This document shows positions 37,329-45,523 of a stretch of DNA of 64,000 nucleotides, piece after piece. A model generated the notes under the pieces. It worked only from the letters and a program-made list of their open reading frames with translations. It made no database searches and was not told the DNA's origin. Position 1 is the stretch's first letter; each line of letters begins with the position of its first letter. The DNA lies in NCBI GenBank assembly GCA_020722065.1, contig DYLK01000004.1, positions 1-64,000 of the forward strand, given 5' to 3'. The translations under genes and the position numbers were made by a program. Source of the stretch: Melioribacter roseus. GTDB lineage: Bacteria > Bacteroidota > Ignavibacteria > Ignavibacteriales > Melioribacteraceae.

Positions 37329-37616
37329 ATGAAAACGAAATTCAAATATCTGTTTTTAACGGTTTTTCTTCTTACTATTTCAGGCTGTATGCCTGGAGGT
37401 GGAAATAATTCTATTGAAAATCAAGCTGGATTTTTTATGGGAATTTGGCATGGTTGGATTGCTCCAATTTCACTTGTAATAGGATTTTTCAATCACAAAA
37501 TCTCAATTTATGAAATTTACAATGTTGGTTGGTGGTACGATTTAGGTTTTTATATTGCGATTATTAGTGGCTTTGGTGGAATTTCATTATTCAGAAAATC
37601 CTCAAAAGATAAATAA
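37329..37616 (+). CDS. Small conserved lipoprotein/membrane protein
   Basis: The 95-residue product has a lipoprotein signal (KYLFLTVFLLTISGCMPGG, lipobox Cys20) and two further hydrophobic stretches (GFFMGIWHGWIAPISLVIGFF and DLGFYIAIISGFGGISLF). The GIWHGWIAPISL region looks like a widespread family of small membrane proteins of unknown function. It lies 17 bases after rpe and 12 before the M24 peptidase gene, with AAAGG upstream, so it is part of the same operon. Confidence 0.7.
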   Translation: MKTKFKYLFLTVFLLTISGCMPGGGNNSIENQAGFFMGIWHGWIAPISLVIGFFNHKISIYEIYNVGWWYDLGFYIAIISGFGGISLFRKSSKDK

Positions 37617-37628
37617 AAAGGAGAAAAA

Positions 37629-38822
37629 ATGTCAAAAGAGATGATTTTAGAAAAACAACAACAAGCAATTCAAATATTAAATGAAAAAAATATCGATATG
37701 TGGATAACTTTTGTTCGCGAAACTGGAAATATTAAAGACCCAATGATGGATATGCTTGTTGGAACGAATGCAACTTGGCATTCCGCTTTCATAATTACAA
37801 AATCGGGGGAAACAATTGCAATAATTGGCTCGCTTGAAGAAGCAAATATGAAAACAGTTGGAACTTTTAAAACAATAATTCCTTATTTAAAATCTGTTCG
37901 CGATGATTTAAGACAAGTGTTAATTGATAGAAATCCAGAAAAAATAGCAATAAATTTTTCACAAAATTCAAGTTTGGCAGATGGTTTAACTCACGGGCTT
38001 TATCTTGATTTACTAAAATATTTAGAGGGAACACCATTTTCAGACAGATTTATTTCATCTGAAGAGATAATTTCAGCATTACGTGGAAGAAAATCGCAAA
38101 CTGAAATTGCAATTATGAAAGAAGCTATTGCTCATACTTTACAAATATTTGATGAAGTTGGGAAATTCCTTAAAGCTGGAATAACAGAAAAAGATGTAGC
38201 TGAATTTGTCTTCAAAAAAGTTGAAGAACGTGGTTTTGGTTTTGCATGGGAAAAAGAATATTGCCCATCAGTATTTTCTGGTCCAGATACAGCAGGAGCA
38301 CATTCTGGTCCAACAAATAGAATTATTAAACCTGGGCATGTTGTAAATATGGATTTTGGAATAAACTACAAAGGTTATTGTTCAGATTTGCAACGCACTT
38401 GGTATATTTTAAAAGAAGGCGAAACCGAAGCTCCAGCTGAAGTTTTACACGGGTTTAATGTAATAAAAAAGTCAATTGAACTTGCAGCAAAAGCAATAAA
38501 ACCAGGTGTAGTTGCACATGAAATAGATTCAATTGCAAGAAATTACATAGTAGAAAATGGTTATGAAGAATATCCACACGGACTCGGACATCAAGTAGGA
38601 AGAGCGGCACATGATGGCGGGGCATTACTTGCTCCAAAATGGGAACGTTATGGAAATTTGCCATATATGACTTTGGAAGAAAACCAAGTATTTACAATTG
38701 AACCAAGACTAACGATACCTGGTTTTGGCATTGCAACTGTTGAAGTTGAGGTTGTTGTTACAAAAGATGGTTGCGAATGGCTCGCTCCGAATCAAGAAGA
38801 AATTGTTTTAGTAAAAGCCTAA
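37629..38822 (+). CDS. M24-family metallopeptidase (Xaa-Pro aminopeptidase-like)
   Basis: The 397-residue protein has a creatinase-like N-terminal domain (about 1-150) and a pita-bread catalytic domain with the five metal ligands visible in NMDFGINYKGYCSDLQRTW (two Asp), GLGHQVGRAAHDGG (His), TIEPRL (Glu) and VEVEVVV (Glu). Such enzymes release N-terminal residues before proline; some relatives have other substrates. It has no signal peptide, so it should act in the cytoplasm. It closes the operon and is followed by a strong terminator. Confidence 0.9.
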   Translation: MSKEMILEKQQQAIQILNEKNIDMWITFVRETGNIKDPMMDMLVGTNATWHSAFIITKSGETIAIIGSLEEANMKTVGTFKTIIPYLKSVRDDLRQVLIDRNPEKIAINFSQNSSLADGLTHGLYLDLLKYLEGTPFSDRFISSEEIISALRGRKSQTEIAIMKEAIAHTLQIFDEVGKFLKAGITEKDVAEFVFKKVEERGFGFAWEKEYCPSVFSGPDTAGAHSGPTNRIIKPGHVVNMDFGINYKGYCSDLQRTWYILKEGETEAPAEVLHGFNVIKKSIELAAKAIKPGVVAHEIDSIARNYIVENGYEEYPHGLGHQVGRAAHDGGALLAPKWERYGNLPYMTLEENQVFTIEPRLTIPGFGIATVEVEVVVTKDGCEWLAPNQEEIVLVKA

Positions 38823-38860
38823 TTTGCCAATAAAATCCAAAGTGATTTTCTGAGTAAATA

Positions 38861-38886
38861 AAAAACCCCGAAAAATTCGGGGTTTC
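38861..38886. terminator. Bidirectional terminator
   Basis: AAACCCCGAA, a short loop and TTCGGGGTTT form a ten-pair stem between the convergent M24 peptidase and Spy-like genes. Confidence 0.9.
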
Positions 38887-38921
38887 TCAATTAACAAATT
38901 ATTTAACATTTGTAGGTTTTG

Positions 38922-39416
38922 CTAAAATCTTGGACCATATCCTTGACAATTTCCCATTCCACGTCCATTTCCTTTTGAGCCTTTTCTCCCCATTCCCATT
39001 GAACGATTATTTTTTGAGCCATTAAAATGGTCTTTCCAGATTTTTCTTTGGTTTTCGTCAAGAATATTATATACTTCAGAAAAATGGTCAAGTCGCTTTT
39101 CTTGCTGAACACTTCTTAAATCATTCATTTTCTTTGATAATTCTTTCATTTTGTTGATATCGAAGTTATCTGACATCATCATTTCGTGCATTTCTAATCG
39201 ATATTTTTCCATTTTTGCACGAAAATCGATTCGTTCTTCTTGATTTTTGAAATACATTTTGTCTAACTTTTGTTGCTGGGCCTCAGTTAGATTTAGCATT
39301 TCTTTCATTTTTTCTCTCATAAATTCAGGTTTATCATTGTCAAAACCACGTGGCTGTGCAAAACTGATTGCTATTGTTGCAAGCACCAATGTTAATATTG
39401 CTTTAATTTTGTTCAT
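38922..39416 (-). CDS. Spy/CpxP-like periplasmic protein
   Basis: The ATG at 39416, with GGAG nine bases upstream, gives a signal peptide ending SFAQP. The mature protein is helical, Met/Lys/Glu-rich, with LNLTEAQQQKLDKMYFKNQEER and VYNILDENQRKIWKDH, two variants of the LTxxQ motif of Spy/CpxP chaperones and metal-sensor relatives. The tail is Gly/Arg/Met-rich. It is divergent from the ECF sigma gene with a perfect palindrome between them, so it may be a target or partner of that stress module. Confidence 0.75.
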   Translation of the reverse strand: MNKIKAILTLVLATIAISFAQPRGFDNDKPEFMREKMKEMLNLTEAQQQKLDKMYFKNQEERIDFRAKMEKYRLEMHEMMMSDNFDINKMKELSKKMNDLRSVQQEKRLDHFSEVYNILDENQRKIWKDHFNGSKNNRSMGMGRKGSKGNGRGMGNCQGYGPRF

Positions 39417-39485
39417 TTTTAACTCCATTTAATTATTAATTTTATTTTGTTGAATTTGTGGTTTTGACAAAGGTTGAAATATCGA

Positions 39486-39501
39486 GGTTTAATATTAAAC
39501 C
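39486..39501. promoter_or_regulatory. Perfect 16-base palindrome in a divergent promoter region
   Basis: GGTTTAATATTAAACC is fully self-complementary and lies 69 bases before the Spy-like gene and 42 before the ECF sigma gene. Its place and symmetry suggest a dimeric regulator binding site controlling one or both transcripts. No regulator can be assigned from the window. Confidence 0.5.
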
Positions 39502-39543
39502 AAAAAAATTTTGTTTTGTCTAAGTATTGTAAAAAAGGATATT

Positions 39544-40083
39544 ATGACCGAAGACGATAACATTTTAATCAGAGAATTTCTTGATGGAAACGAAAGTTCT
39601 TTCAATAAATTGATACGGAAATACCAAAATCAAATTTATTGGCATGCAAGAAAAATGACTGGAAATCATGAAGATTCTGATGAAATTACTCAAGAAGTTT
39701 TAATTACTGTTTACAATAAATTAAGTTCTTTTAAGTTTGAATCTGCATTTTCAACTTGGCTTTATTCAATTGTTTCGACAAGGTCGTTAAATTTGCTGAA
39801 AAAGAGAAAAGTTCGTGAGTTCTTTTCGTTTGACGATTTGTTTGGGAAAAGTACAAATGAAGATATTATAAGAGATTACGAAAACAAAGAAAAGTTAGAA
39901 AAGGTAGAAAAAGCATTGCAAAAAATACCAGCAAAACAACGTGAAGTGTTCATTTTTAGAAATTTTGACCAACTTTCGTATGCTGAAATTTCTTCAATTA
40001 CTGGAACATCTGAAGGAGCATTAAAAGCAAACTATTTTCATGCACTCAAAAAAATTACGGAGATGATTAATGAAGAATTATGA
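39544..40083 (+). CDS. ECF RNA polymerase sigma factor
   Basis: The start at 39544 follows AAAAAAGGA; an upstream TTG frame is disfavoured. The 179-residue product has sigma region 2 (IREFLDGNESSFNKLIRKYQ, DSDEITQEVLITVYNKLSSF, FSTWLYSIVSTRSLNLLKKRK) and region 4 (LQKIPAKQREVFIFRNFDQLSYAEISSITGTSEGALKAN), as in RpoE-like extracytoplasmic-function factors. It overlaps the gene of a membrane protein that is probably its anti-sigma factor by 14 bases. Target promoters are unknown. Confidence 0.93.
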   Translation: MTEDDNILIREFLDGNESSFNKLIRKYQNQIYWHARKMTGNHEDSDEITQEVLITVYNKLSSFKFESAFSTWLYSIVSTRSLNLLKKRKVREFFSFDDLFGKSTNEDIIRDYENKEKLEKVEKALQKIPAKQREVFIFRNFDQLSYAEISSITGTSEGALKANYFHALKKITEMINEEL

Positions 40084-40660
40084 TAGAATAACAAAATATT
40101 TAAGTGATTTACTTTCAGAAGATGAAAAATTACAATTTGAAGCAGAATTAAAAACTAATTCAGAATTGAAACGAGATTTCGAGAAGATTCAATCACAAAT
40201 AAAGTTACTCGCCGATACAAATTTTGGTACAGATGAAACTTATTTTAACAATCTTACTGTAAATTTTAGAAAGAAAATGGACAAACGTAAAACAGCAAAA
40301 CAATTCCGTTTAGCTTCTGCATTTACATTTGTAACAGCCATATTTCTTTTTTATTTCATACCACAATTTGGGAACGAATCTTTTTCTGAGAAAATTTTAT
40401 TTGACAATAGTGAAATTAAAATGCTTTCTTCACTTAATGAATCAGAAAAGAGTATTATTCTTGAAAATTCAAACAATTTTTCAATTAATTTAAATAATGA
40501 AGATTTAATGAATGAATATCTCAGCGAACTTGATGAAAATTCAGCTTTGCAATTAGTTAATAATTACAAACTCGAAGATTCCTTTATTCATGAAACTAAA
40601 GATATTTCAGATAAAGATTTTGACGAACTTGTGTCACATTTAAATAATTTTAAGTTATAA
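40070..40660 (+). CDS. Probable membrane anti-sigma factor
   Basis: The 196-residue protein has a soluble N-terminal part (about 1-80, including ITKYLSDLLSEDEKLQFEAELKTN, typical of anti-sigma domains that hold the sigma factor), one membrane helix (about 84-104, LASAFTFVTAIFLFYFIPQF) and a periplasmic C-terminal part rich in Asn and Ser. The layout and its 14-base overlap with the sigma gene identify it as the likely inhibitor, releasing sigma on an envelope signal. No zinc-binding HxxxCxxC motif is present. Confidence 0.75.
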   Translation: MKNYDRITKYLSDLLSEDEKLQFEAELKTNSELKRDFEKIQSQIKLLADTNFGTDETYFNNLTVNFRKKMDKRKTAKQFRLASAFTFVTAIFLFYFIPQFGNESFSEKILFDNSEIKMLSSLNESEKSIILENSNNFSINLNNEDLMNEYLSELDENSALQLVNNYKLEDSFIHETKDISDKDFDELVSHLNNFKL

Positions 40661-40669
40661 GGAGAAAAA

Positions 40670-41137
40670 ATGAAAAAAATAATTATGGTTCTAATTTTAT
40701 TGGTGGGATTTTCACAAATCAATGCACAATACCAATTTAATAGATTTCAACACGGGAAAAACATCCAAAAATTAGAACAAGTTAAATTAGTGGAAGTATT
40801 AGATTTGGACGAAGAGACAGCAGTCAAATTTTTTGCACGCAAAAAGCATCATCAAGAAATACAAGAAAAACTAGCTGAAAAAGTTGATGCACTCTATGAA
40901 AAATTGATTAAAAAAATAGATAACAATGATAAAGTTGATTTTGATAAAACTAAGAAAGAAATTCTAAGTTTGGAAAAAGAAGCGTTTCAAAATAGAGAAA
41001 ATTTTATCAACTCTCTTTCTGATTTGCTATCTCAAGAACAAATTGTGAAAATGCTTGTTTTTGAAAAGCAATTCCGTGAAGAAATTGCAAAATATATGAT
41101 GAAAAACAGACGTGGACAAGGAAATCCTAGAGAATAA
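40670..41137 (+). CDS. Periplasmic helical protein, Spy/CpxP-like
   Basis: The 155-residue product has a signal peptide (MKKIIMVLILLVGFSQINAQ) and a highly charged helical body with LVEVLDLDEETAVKFFARKKHHQE and LSDLLSQEQIVKMLVFEKQF, resembling the two-repeat layout of Spy/CpxP-type proteins. It lies 9 bases after the anti-sigma gene with GGAG upstream. In such modules the third gene often encodes the periplasmic sensor or chaperone that modulates the anti-sigma factor; here that is inference. Confidence 0.7.
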   Translation: MKKIIMVLILLVGFSQINAQYQFNRFQHGKNIQKLEQVKLVEVLDLDEETAVKFFARKKHHQEIQEKLAEKVDALYEKLIKKIDNNDKVDFDKTKKEILSLEKEAFQNRENFINSLSDLLSQEQIVKMLVFEKQFREEIAKYMMKNRRGQGNPRE

Positions 41138-41194
41138 AGATTTTTACTTATTTGGAAATTCCACTTTGTAACGATATTTTTACATCTCAAAAAT

Positions 41195-41278
41195 GCGGAA
41201 GTGGTGAAATTGGTATACACGCTATCTTGAGGGGGTAGTGACTTTCGAGTCATACGGGTTCAAGTCCCGTCTTCCGCA
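41195..41278 (+). tRNA. tRNA-Leu (anticodon GAG)
   Basis: The acceptor GCGGAAG pairs with CTTCCGC, followed by discriminator A. The anticodon stem CTATC/GGTAG encloses TTGAGGG, giving GAG. The long variable arm TGACTTTCGAGTCA marks a class II tRNA, and the T-arm is ACGGG-TTCAAGT-CCCGT. Length is 84 bases; CCA is not encoded. Confidence 0.95.
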
Positions 41279-41296
41279 CAAAATTTTCAAACTTTT

Positions 41297-41322
41297 AAGC
41301 TGTCTTTGCACAGCTTTTTTTA
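41297..41322 (+). terminator. Terminator after tRNA-Leu
   Basis: AAGCTGT, a six-base loop and ACAGCTT followed by a T-run, 18 bases after the tRNA. It also argues against a TTG start at 41306 for the next gene. Confidence 0.75.
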
Positions 41323-41332
41323 TTTTAAATCA

Positions 41333-41839
41333 ATGAAATCAAAATTTTTGAAAACACTAATTTATCTACCAAACAATTTTTCATCTGAAGCGTTCAGAAA
41401 AGTTAGGAATTTCTTTAACATTAGAAAACTCAATTTCGTAATAATTACTGAAAATAATTCGCTTGTAAATGATGAAAAAAACGGGAAAGTACAATCCGAA
41501 ATCAATTCAAACAATGTTAATTCATTTAATTATAATGCTTTATTGATTATTGGTGGAAATTCGGATTTCACTAAAAAAGCTGTTTTATCTGAAATTATTC
41601 AAAAGTTTCGGAACTCAAATTCCAAAATTATTGCTATTCAAAATGGAATTTTTGAAATGGTGAATAATTTGAATATCAGCAAAATGCAAATTTCGGCAGA
41701 AATTTATGATTTTGACTATTTTTCCATAAGAAATTTTATACCAATTGATAAATGTATTGTTGAGTATGAAAAAATAGTAACAATTCGTAATTTGTCGGCG
41801 TTAAATGAATTTCTTGAAACACAATTCGAAAGAAAATAA
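41333..41839 (+). CDS. DJ-1/PfpI-like protein lacking the usual cysteine
   Basis: The 168-residue protein has the DJ-1/PfpI core: FNYNALLIIGGNSDFTKKAV (glycine-rich turn), a helix, and SKIIAIQNGIFEMVN at the nucleophile elbow, where the family normally has a Cys (AIChG) and this protein has Gln. It is thus probably not a classical cysteine hydrolase or glyoxalase. The ATG at 41333 is used; no good ribosome binding site is seen. ispG begins one base after its stop codon, so the pair is likely co-transcribed. Function unknown. Confidence 0.6.
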   Translation: MKSKFLKTLIYLPNNFSSEAFRKVRNFFNIRKLNFVIITENNSLVNDEKNGKVQSEINSNNVNSFNYNALLIIGGNSDFTKKAVLSEIIQKFRNSNSKIIAIQNGIFEMVNNLNISKMQISAEIYDFDYFSIRNFIPIDKCIVEYEKIVTIRNLSALNEFLETQFERK

Positions 41840-41840
41840 A

Positions 41841-43748
41841 ATGCGAAAAAAATATACTTTCAGCCAAGATACTTTAGTCAGATTTCCGACACGGGAAGTA
41901 AAAGTTGGTGAAGTTGGAATTGGTGGCAATAACGAAATTAGAATTCAGTCAATGACAACAACTGACACTATGAACACAACTGCAACTGTCGAGGAAGCAA
42001 TTAGAATAATAGAAGCTGGTGGCGAGCTTGTTCGAATTACAGCACCATCAATAAATGAAGCAAAAAATCTATTTGAAATAAAAACCGAACTCCACAAACG
42101 AGGCTTTACAAATCCGCTAATTGCAGACATTCACTTTACGCCAAATGCAGCTGAAGTTGCTGCTGGAATAATTGAAAAAGTTCGCATAAATCCTGGTAAT
42201 TATGTTGATAAAAAACAAATAAGAACAAATGAATACACTGCAGAAGAATATCAATTAGAAATAGAAAAAATTAGATTGAAATTTGAACCACTTGTAGAAA
42301 TTTGCAAAAAAAACAAAACTGCAATGCGAATTGGAACAAATCATGGTTCACTTTCGGATAGAATTATGAGCAAATTTGGCGATTCTCCCGAAGGAATGGT
42401 AGAATCTGCTTTGGAATTTGTAAATATTTGTCGCAGTCTTGATTTTCATAAAATTGTTCTTTCGATGAAAGCAAGTAATACACGAATTATGGTTGCTGCT
42501 TATCGGTTACTTTGTAAAAGAATGCTCGAAGAAAATATGAATTATCCTATTCATTTGGGAGTTACAGAAGCTGGTGATGGAATTGACGGCAGAATAAAAT
42601 CGGCAGTTGGAATTGGAGCTTTATTAGAAGAAGGCATTGGCGACACAATCCGCGTTTCTTTGACTGAACCGCCTGAAAATGAGATTCCTGTTGCAAAAGA
42701 TATTTTATCTAAATATCAATCTGATTATTACAAAACAGTAAAATTTGAAAAAAATGAAATTATTTCAACCCAAAATCCTTTTGATTATTCTAAACGAAGA
42801 ACGTTTTCTGTAGCAAACATCGGCGGTGAAAATCAAACAAAAGTTTTTGCTGATTTTAGAGAAATTGGCGAAATAACAATTAAGGATTTTGAAGAAATAG
42901 GATATTTTTATAATGAACAAGATGATAAATGGAAACTATCTGAACAAGCAGTCGATTTATTGATTTTGGATAAAATGCCAACTTTCAATTTGCCACAAAA
43001 TCTACAAATTATTTCAAATAAAGAAATTTCGGGAAGAATTCCGCTTGTAAAACTATCTGAAATTGATAATTATAAAATCACTACACCAATAATTGTAGAA
43101 TTTAACTTAAGTGAAGTAGATGACAATAATTTTGAAAAAATATGTAATGATACAAATGTCATTTTTAAAATAAACACTGAATTTGGCGAAGGAATATTAT
43201 CTCAAAAAAGATTTTTTGAATTCTTAGAAGAAAAAAAGATAATGAATCCCGTAATTGTTGCAAGAAATTACTTAAATCTTGATGAAGAAAAGCGGTTGAT
43301 TTATGCCTCAATTGATTTTGGAGCATTGTTGCTTGACGGTTATTTAGATGGAATAATCCTCGAAATGAACCCAAGAAATTTCAAAAAATACAAAATGAAC
43401 GAAATTATGTTTGGAATTTTACAAGCCTCGCGAGTTCGGATTACAAAAACTGAGTACATTGCTTGTCCATCATGCGGCAGAACTTTGTTCGATTTAGTAG
43501 AAGTTACCAATAAAATTAGAAAAGTTACAGGACACTTAAAAGGTTTAAAAATTGGAATTATGGGTTGTATTGTAAACGGTCCTGGTGAAATGGCAGATGC
43601 CGATTATGGCTATGTTGGTTCAGGTTTCGGGAAAATTACTCTTTATAGAAGTCGTGAAATAGTAAAGAAAAACATTCCATCATCAATTGCAGTTGAAGAA
43701 TTAGTTAATCTGATAAAAACTGACGGGAAATGGGTAGAATCTGATTAA
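41841..43748 (+). CDS. ispG: 4-hydroxy-3-methylbut-2-enyl-diphosphate synthase (large type)
   Basis: This enzyme of the MEP isoprenoid pathway turns methylerythritol cyclodiphosphate into HMBPP with a [4Fe-4S] cluster. The 635-residue product shows the N-terminal barrel (IRIQSMTTTDTMNTTATVEEA, RITAPS, KASNTRIMVAAYR) and the C-terminal cluster domain with CPSCGRTLFDL and GIMGCIVNGPGEMADADYGYVG. About 250 extra residues lie between them, as in Bacteroidota, Chlamydia and plant enzymes. The ATG at 41841 immediately follows the preceding stop; a start 12 codons earlier would overlap it. Confidence 0.96.
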   Translation: MRKKYTFSQDTLVRFPTREVKVGEVGIGGNNEIRIQSMTTTDTMNTTATVEEAIRIIEAGGELVRITAPSINEAKNLFEIKTELHKRGFTNPLIADIHFTPNAAEVAAGIIEKVRINPGNYVDKKQIRTNEYTAEEYQLEIEKIRLKFEPLVEICKKNKTAMRIGTNHGSLSDRIMSKFGDSPEGMVESALEFVNICRSLDFHKIVLSMKASNTRIMVAAYRLLCKRMLEENMNYPIHLGVTEAGDGIDGRIKSAVGIGALLEEGIGDTIRVSLTEPPENEIPVAKDILSKYQSDYYKTVKFEKNEIISTQNPFDYSKRRTFSVANIGGENQTKVFADFREIGEITIKDFEEIGYFYNEQDDKWKLSEQAVDLLILDKMPTFNLPQNLQIISNKEISGRIPLVKLSEIDNYKITTPIIVEFNLSEVDDNNFEKICNDTNVIFKINTEFGEGILSQKRFFEFLEEKKIMNPVIVARNYLNLDEEKRLIYASIDFGALLLDGYLDGIILEMNPRNFKKYKMNEIMFGILQASRVRITKTEYIACPSCGRTLFDLVEVTNKIRKVTGHLKGLKIGIMGCIVNGPGEMADADYGYVGSGFGKITLYRSREIVKKNIPSSIAVEELVNLIKTDGKWVESD

Positions 43749-43865
43749 CAAACAACAATTACAAATTGATGAATTTTATCATTTTATAAAGAAAATACTT
43801 GATTTATAAAATTTTTATAAATTAACTTTACGAATGAAATTTCAAATAAAGAAAGGAAAAATCTT

Positions 43866-45509
43866 ATGAAAAAAGGTGTCAAACAGTTTTTAATACTAAT
43901 TTCTCTTTCCATTTTTGTAACTGCATGTTTTGATTTACCAAAGGACGCTATAATGCCAAATTGGGACGTTGATGTAAATGTTCCATTAACAAGCGACAAA
44001 GTTACAATGATGGAATTATTAGACCCAGAAAGCAGTGATTTTCTCGGGATTTATGATTCAGTTGGAGTAGATGATAGTCTATATTTCTTGTTTGTTGACG
44101 ACATTGAAAATACTAGTCCAATCGCTCACTCGATAGTTATTAATCCTGCTCCATTTCCTTCGACACTTCATGCTGAAAGTGAAGCTACAGGGGATACAGT
44201 TTCTACGGGAATTGTCTTCAATCCAGATCAAGATTATCATTTAATTGCAGCAAATTTCAGTTCAGGTTCATTCAGAATAACAATTACAAATAATGAATCA
44301 ACTTCAACTTACTTCAAACTAATTATACCTGGTTTTAAGAAAAAAACAGATGGAACACAAATGATTCTAACAGACAACATACCTGGTAATACTACTCGAA
44401 CTTATTCCAAAGATATGAGTTTGTATAATTACCGAGAATTGCCTGTTTACGAAGGATTTCCACTTGTTGAACCATATAATTACCAAAATGCACAGGGATT
44501 TTTAGTAGTTTTGAAAGCATTTTCAAATAATGCAATAAACCTTTCAAGTACAATAAATAATGAGCCAAGTACTGTTGAACGTTTAGAAGGAAAATTAAAA
44601 AGATTATCACTCGGAAAAATAAGTCAAATGATTGAAACAGGATTGACAAGTGATATTGAAGATTTCCAATCGTCAATAGCGTTGCGTGATGCTTCACTCA
44701 AATTAACTGCACAAACAATCGGAGAAATATCGAACGTTGCAGTAATTTTTGAGGATATGCAGATTACAGGTTTTGAAAAAAATCAAGATGGAAATATTAT
44801 TGATTCAACTAAAATGCTTATTAATGGAAGCTATAGTTATAGTGATTCTATGATTACAGGGCAACCGTTTTTTGTCGAATTTAACCAAGATAATACAAAT
44901 GTTACTGATTTTCTACTCAATTTCCCAAGTTCAATACGAATTGACAATGAATTTACAGTAGCTCCAGTTGCAAATACAACACAAATAATTTCATCATCTG
45001 ATTCAATAAAAATAACCGCACAAATTTCCGCTCCGTTAATTCTTGCAGCAAAAGAAGCAAGTTATGATTCTGAAGCCGAAATTAATTTGTCTGATGATAA
45101 TAAAAATGCGTTGAATGATGTTCGTTCAGCTTATGTTCGTGCAGAAATTAAGAATAGAATGCCAATTGGCGTTGCAGTTCGAATTGCAATTGTTGATAGA
45201 AACGATAACGAACTATTTACTTTGCAAAACTCAAATGGAAGTGAGCTTTTTGAAATTGGGGCAGCACAAGTTGATGAAGAAACGGGAGCAGTTACAAATT
45301 CAACTTATTCAGATTTGATTTTCAGTATAAATGAAAATCAGATTAGTTTATTAACAAGTTCGGCAGCAAAAGCAAAATTAGCAATCTTCGCTAAAACTTC
45401 TGGTGGAACTTCATCTACATTTGGTCCTTTTGTAAGATTTAGAGCAAATGATTATTTGGAGTATAAAATCAGTGCTGGCATTGTATATCACGTTGATTTA
45501 GAAGAATAA
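43866..45509 (+). CDS. Large hypothetical lipoprotein
   Basis: The 547-residue protein has a lipoprotein signal (FLILISLSIFVTACFD, Cys about residue 20). The rest is beta-rich and Ser/Thr/Asn-rich (for example MPNWDVDVNVPLTSDKVTM, FRITITNNESTSTYFKLIIPGF, ALRDASLKLTAQTIGEIS). I know no family for it. It is followed after 14 bases by a gene for an outer-membrane protein, so the two probably form an envelope pair. AAAGGAAAAA precedes the start. Confidence 0.75.
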   Translation: MKKGVKQFLILISLSIFVTACFDLPKDAIMPNWDVDVNVPLTSDKVTMMELLDPESSDFLGIYDSVGVDDSLYFLFVDDIENTSPIAHSIVINPAPFPSTLHAESEATGDTVSTGIVFNPDQDYHLIAANFSSGSFRITITNNESTSTYFKLIIPGFKKKTDGTQMILTDNIPGNTTRTYSKDMSLYNYRELPVYEGFPLVEPYNYQNAQGFLVVLKAFSNNAINLSSTINNEPSTVERLEGKLKRLSLGKISQMIETGLTSDIEDFQSSIALRDASLKLTAQTIGEISNVAVIFEDMQITGFEKNQDGNIIDSTKMLINGSYSYSDSMITGQPFFVEFNQDNTNVTDFLLNFPSSIRIDNEFTVAPVANTTQIISSSDSIKITAQISAPLILAAKEASYDSEAEINLSDDNKNALNDVRSAYVRAEIKNRMPIGVAVRIAIVDRNDNELFTLQNSNGSELFEIGAAQVDEETGAVTNSTYSDLIFSINENQISLLTSSAAKAKLAIFAKTSGGTSSTFGPFVRFRANDYLEYKISAGIVYHVDLEE

Positions 45510-45523
45510 AAGGAGAAATAAAA

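Noticed and set aside
41306-41332. TTG start giving a longer DJ-1-like protein
   Set aside because: It lies within the terminator hairpin of tRNA-Leu; the ATG at 41333 is more plausible.
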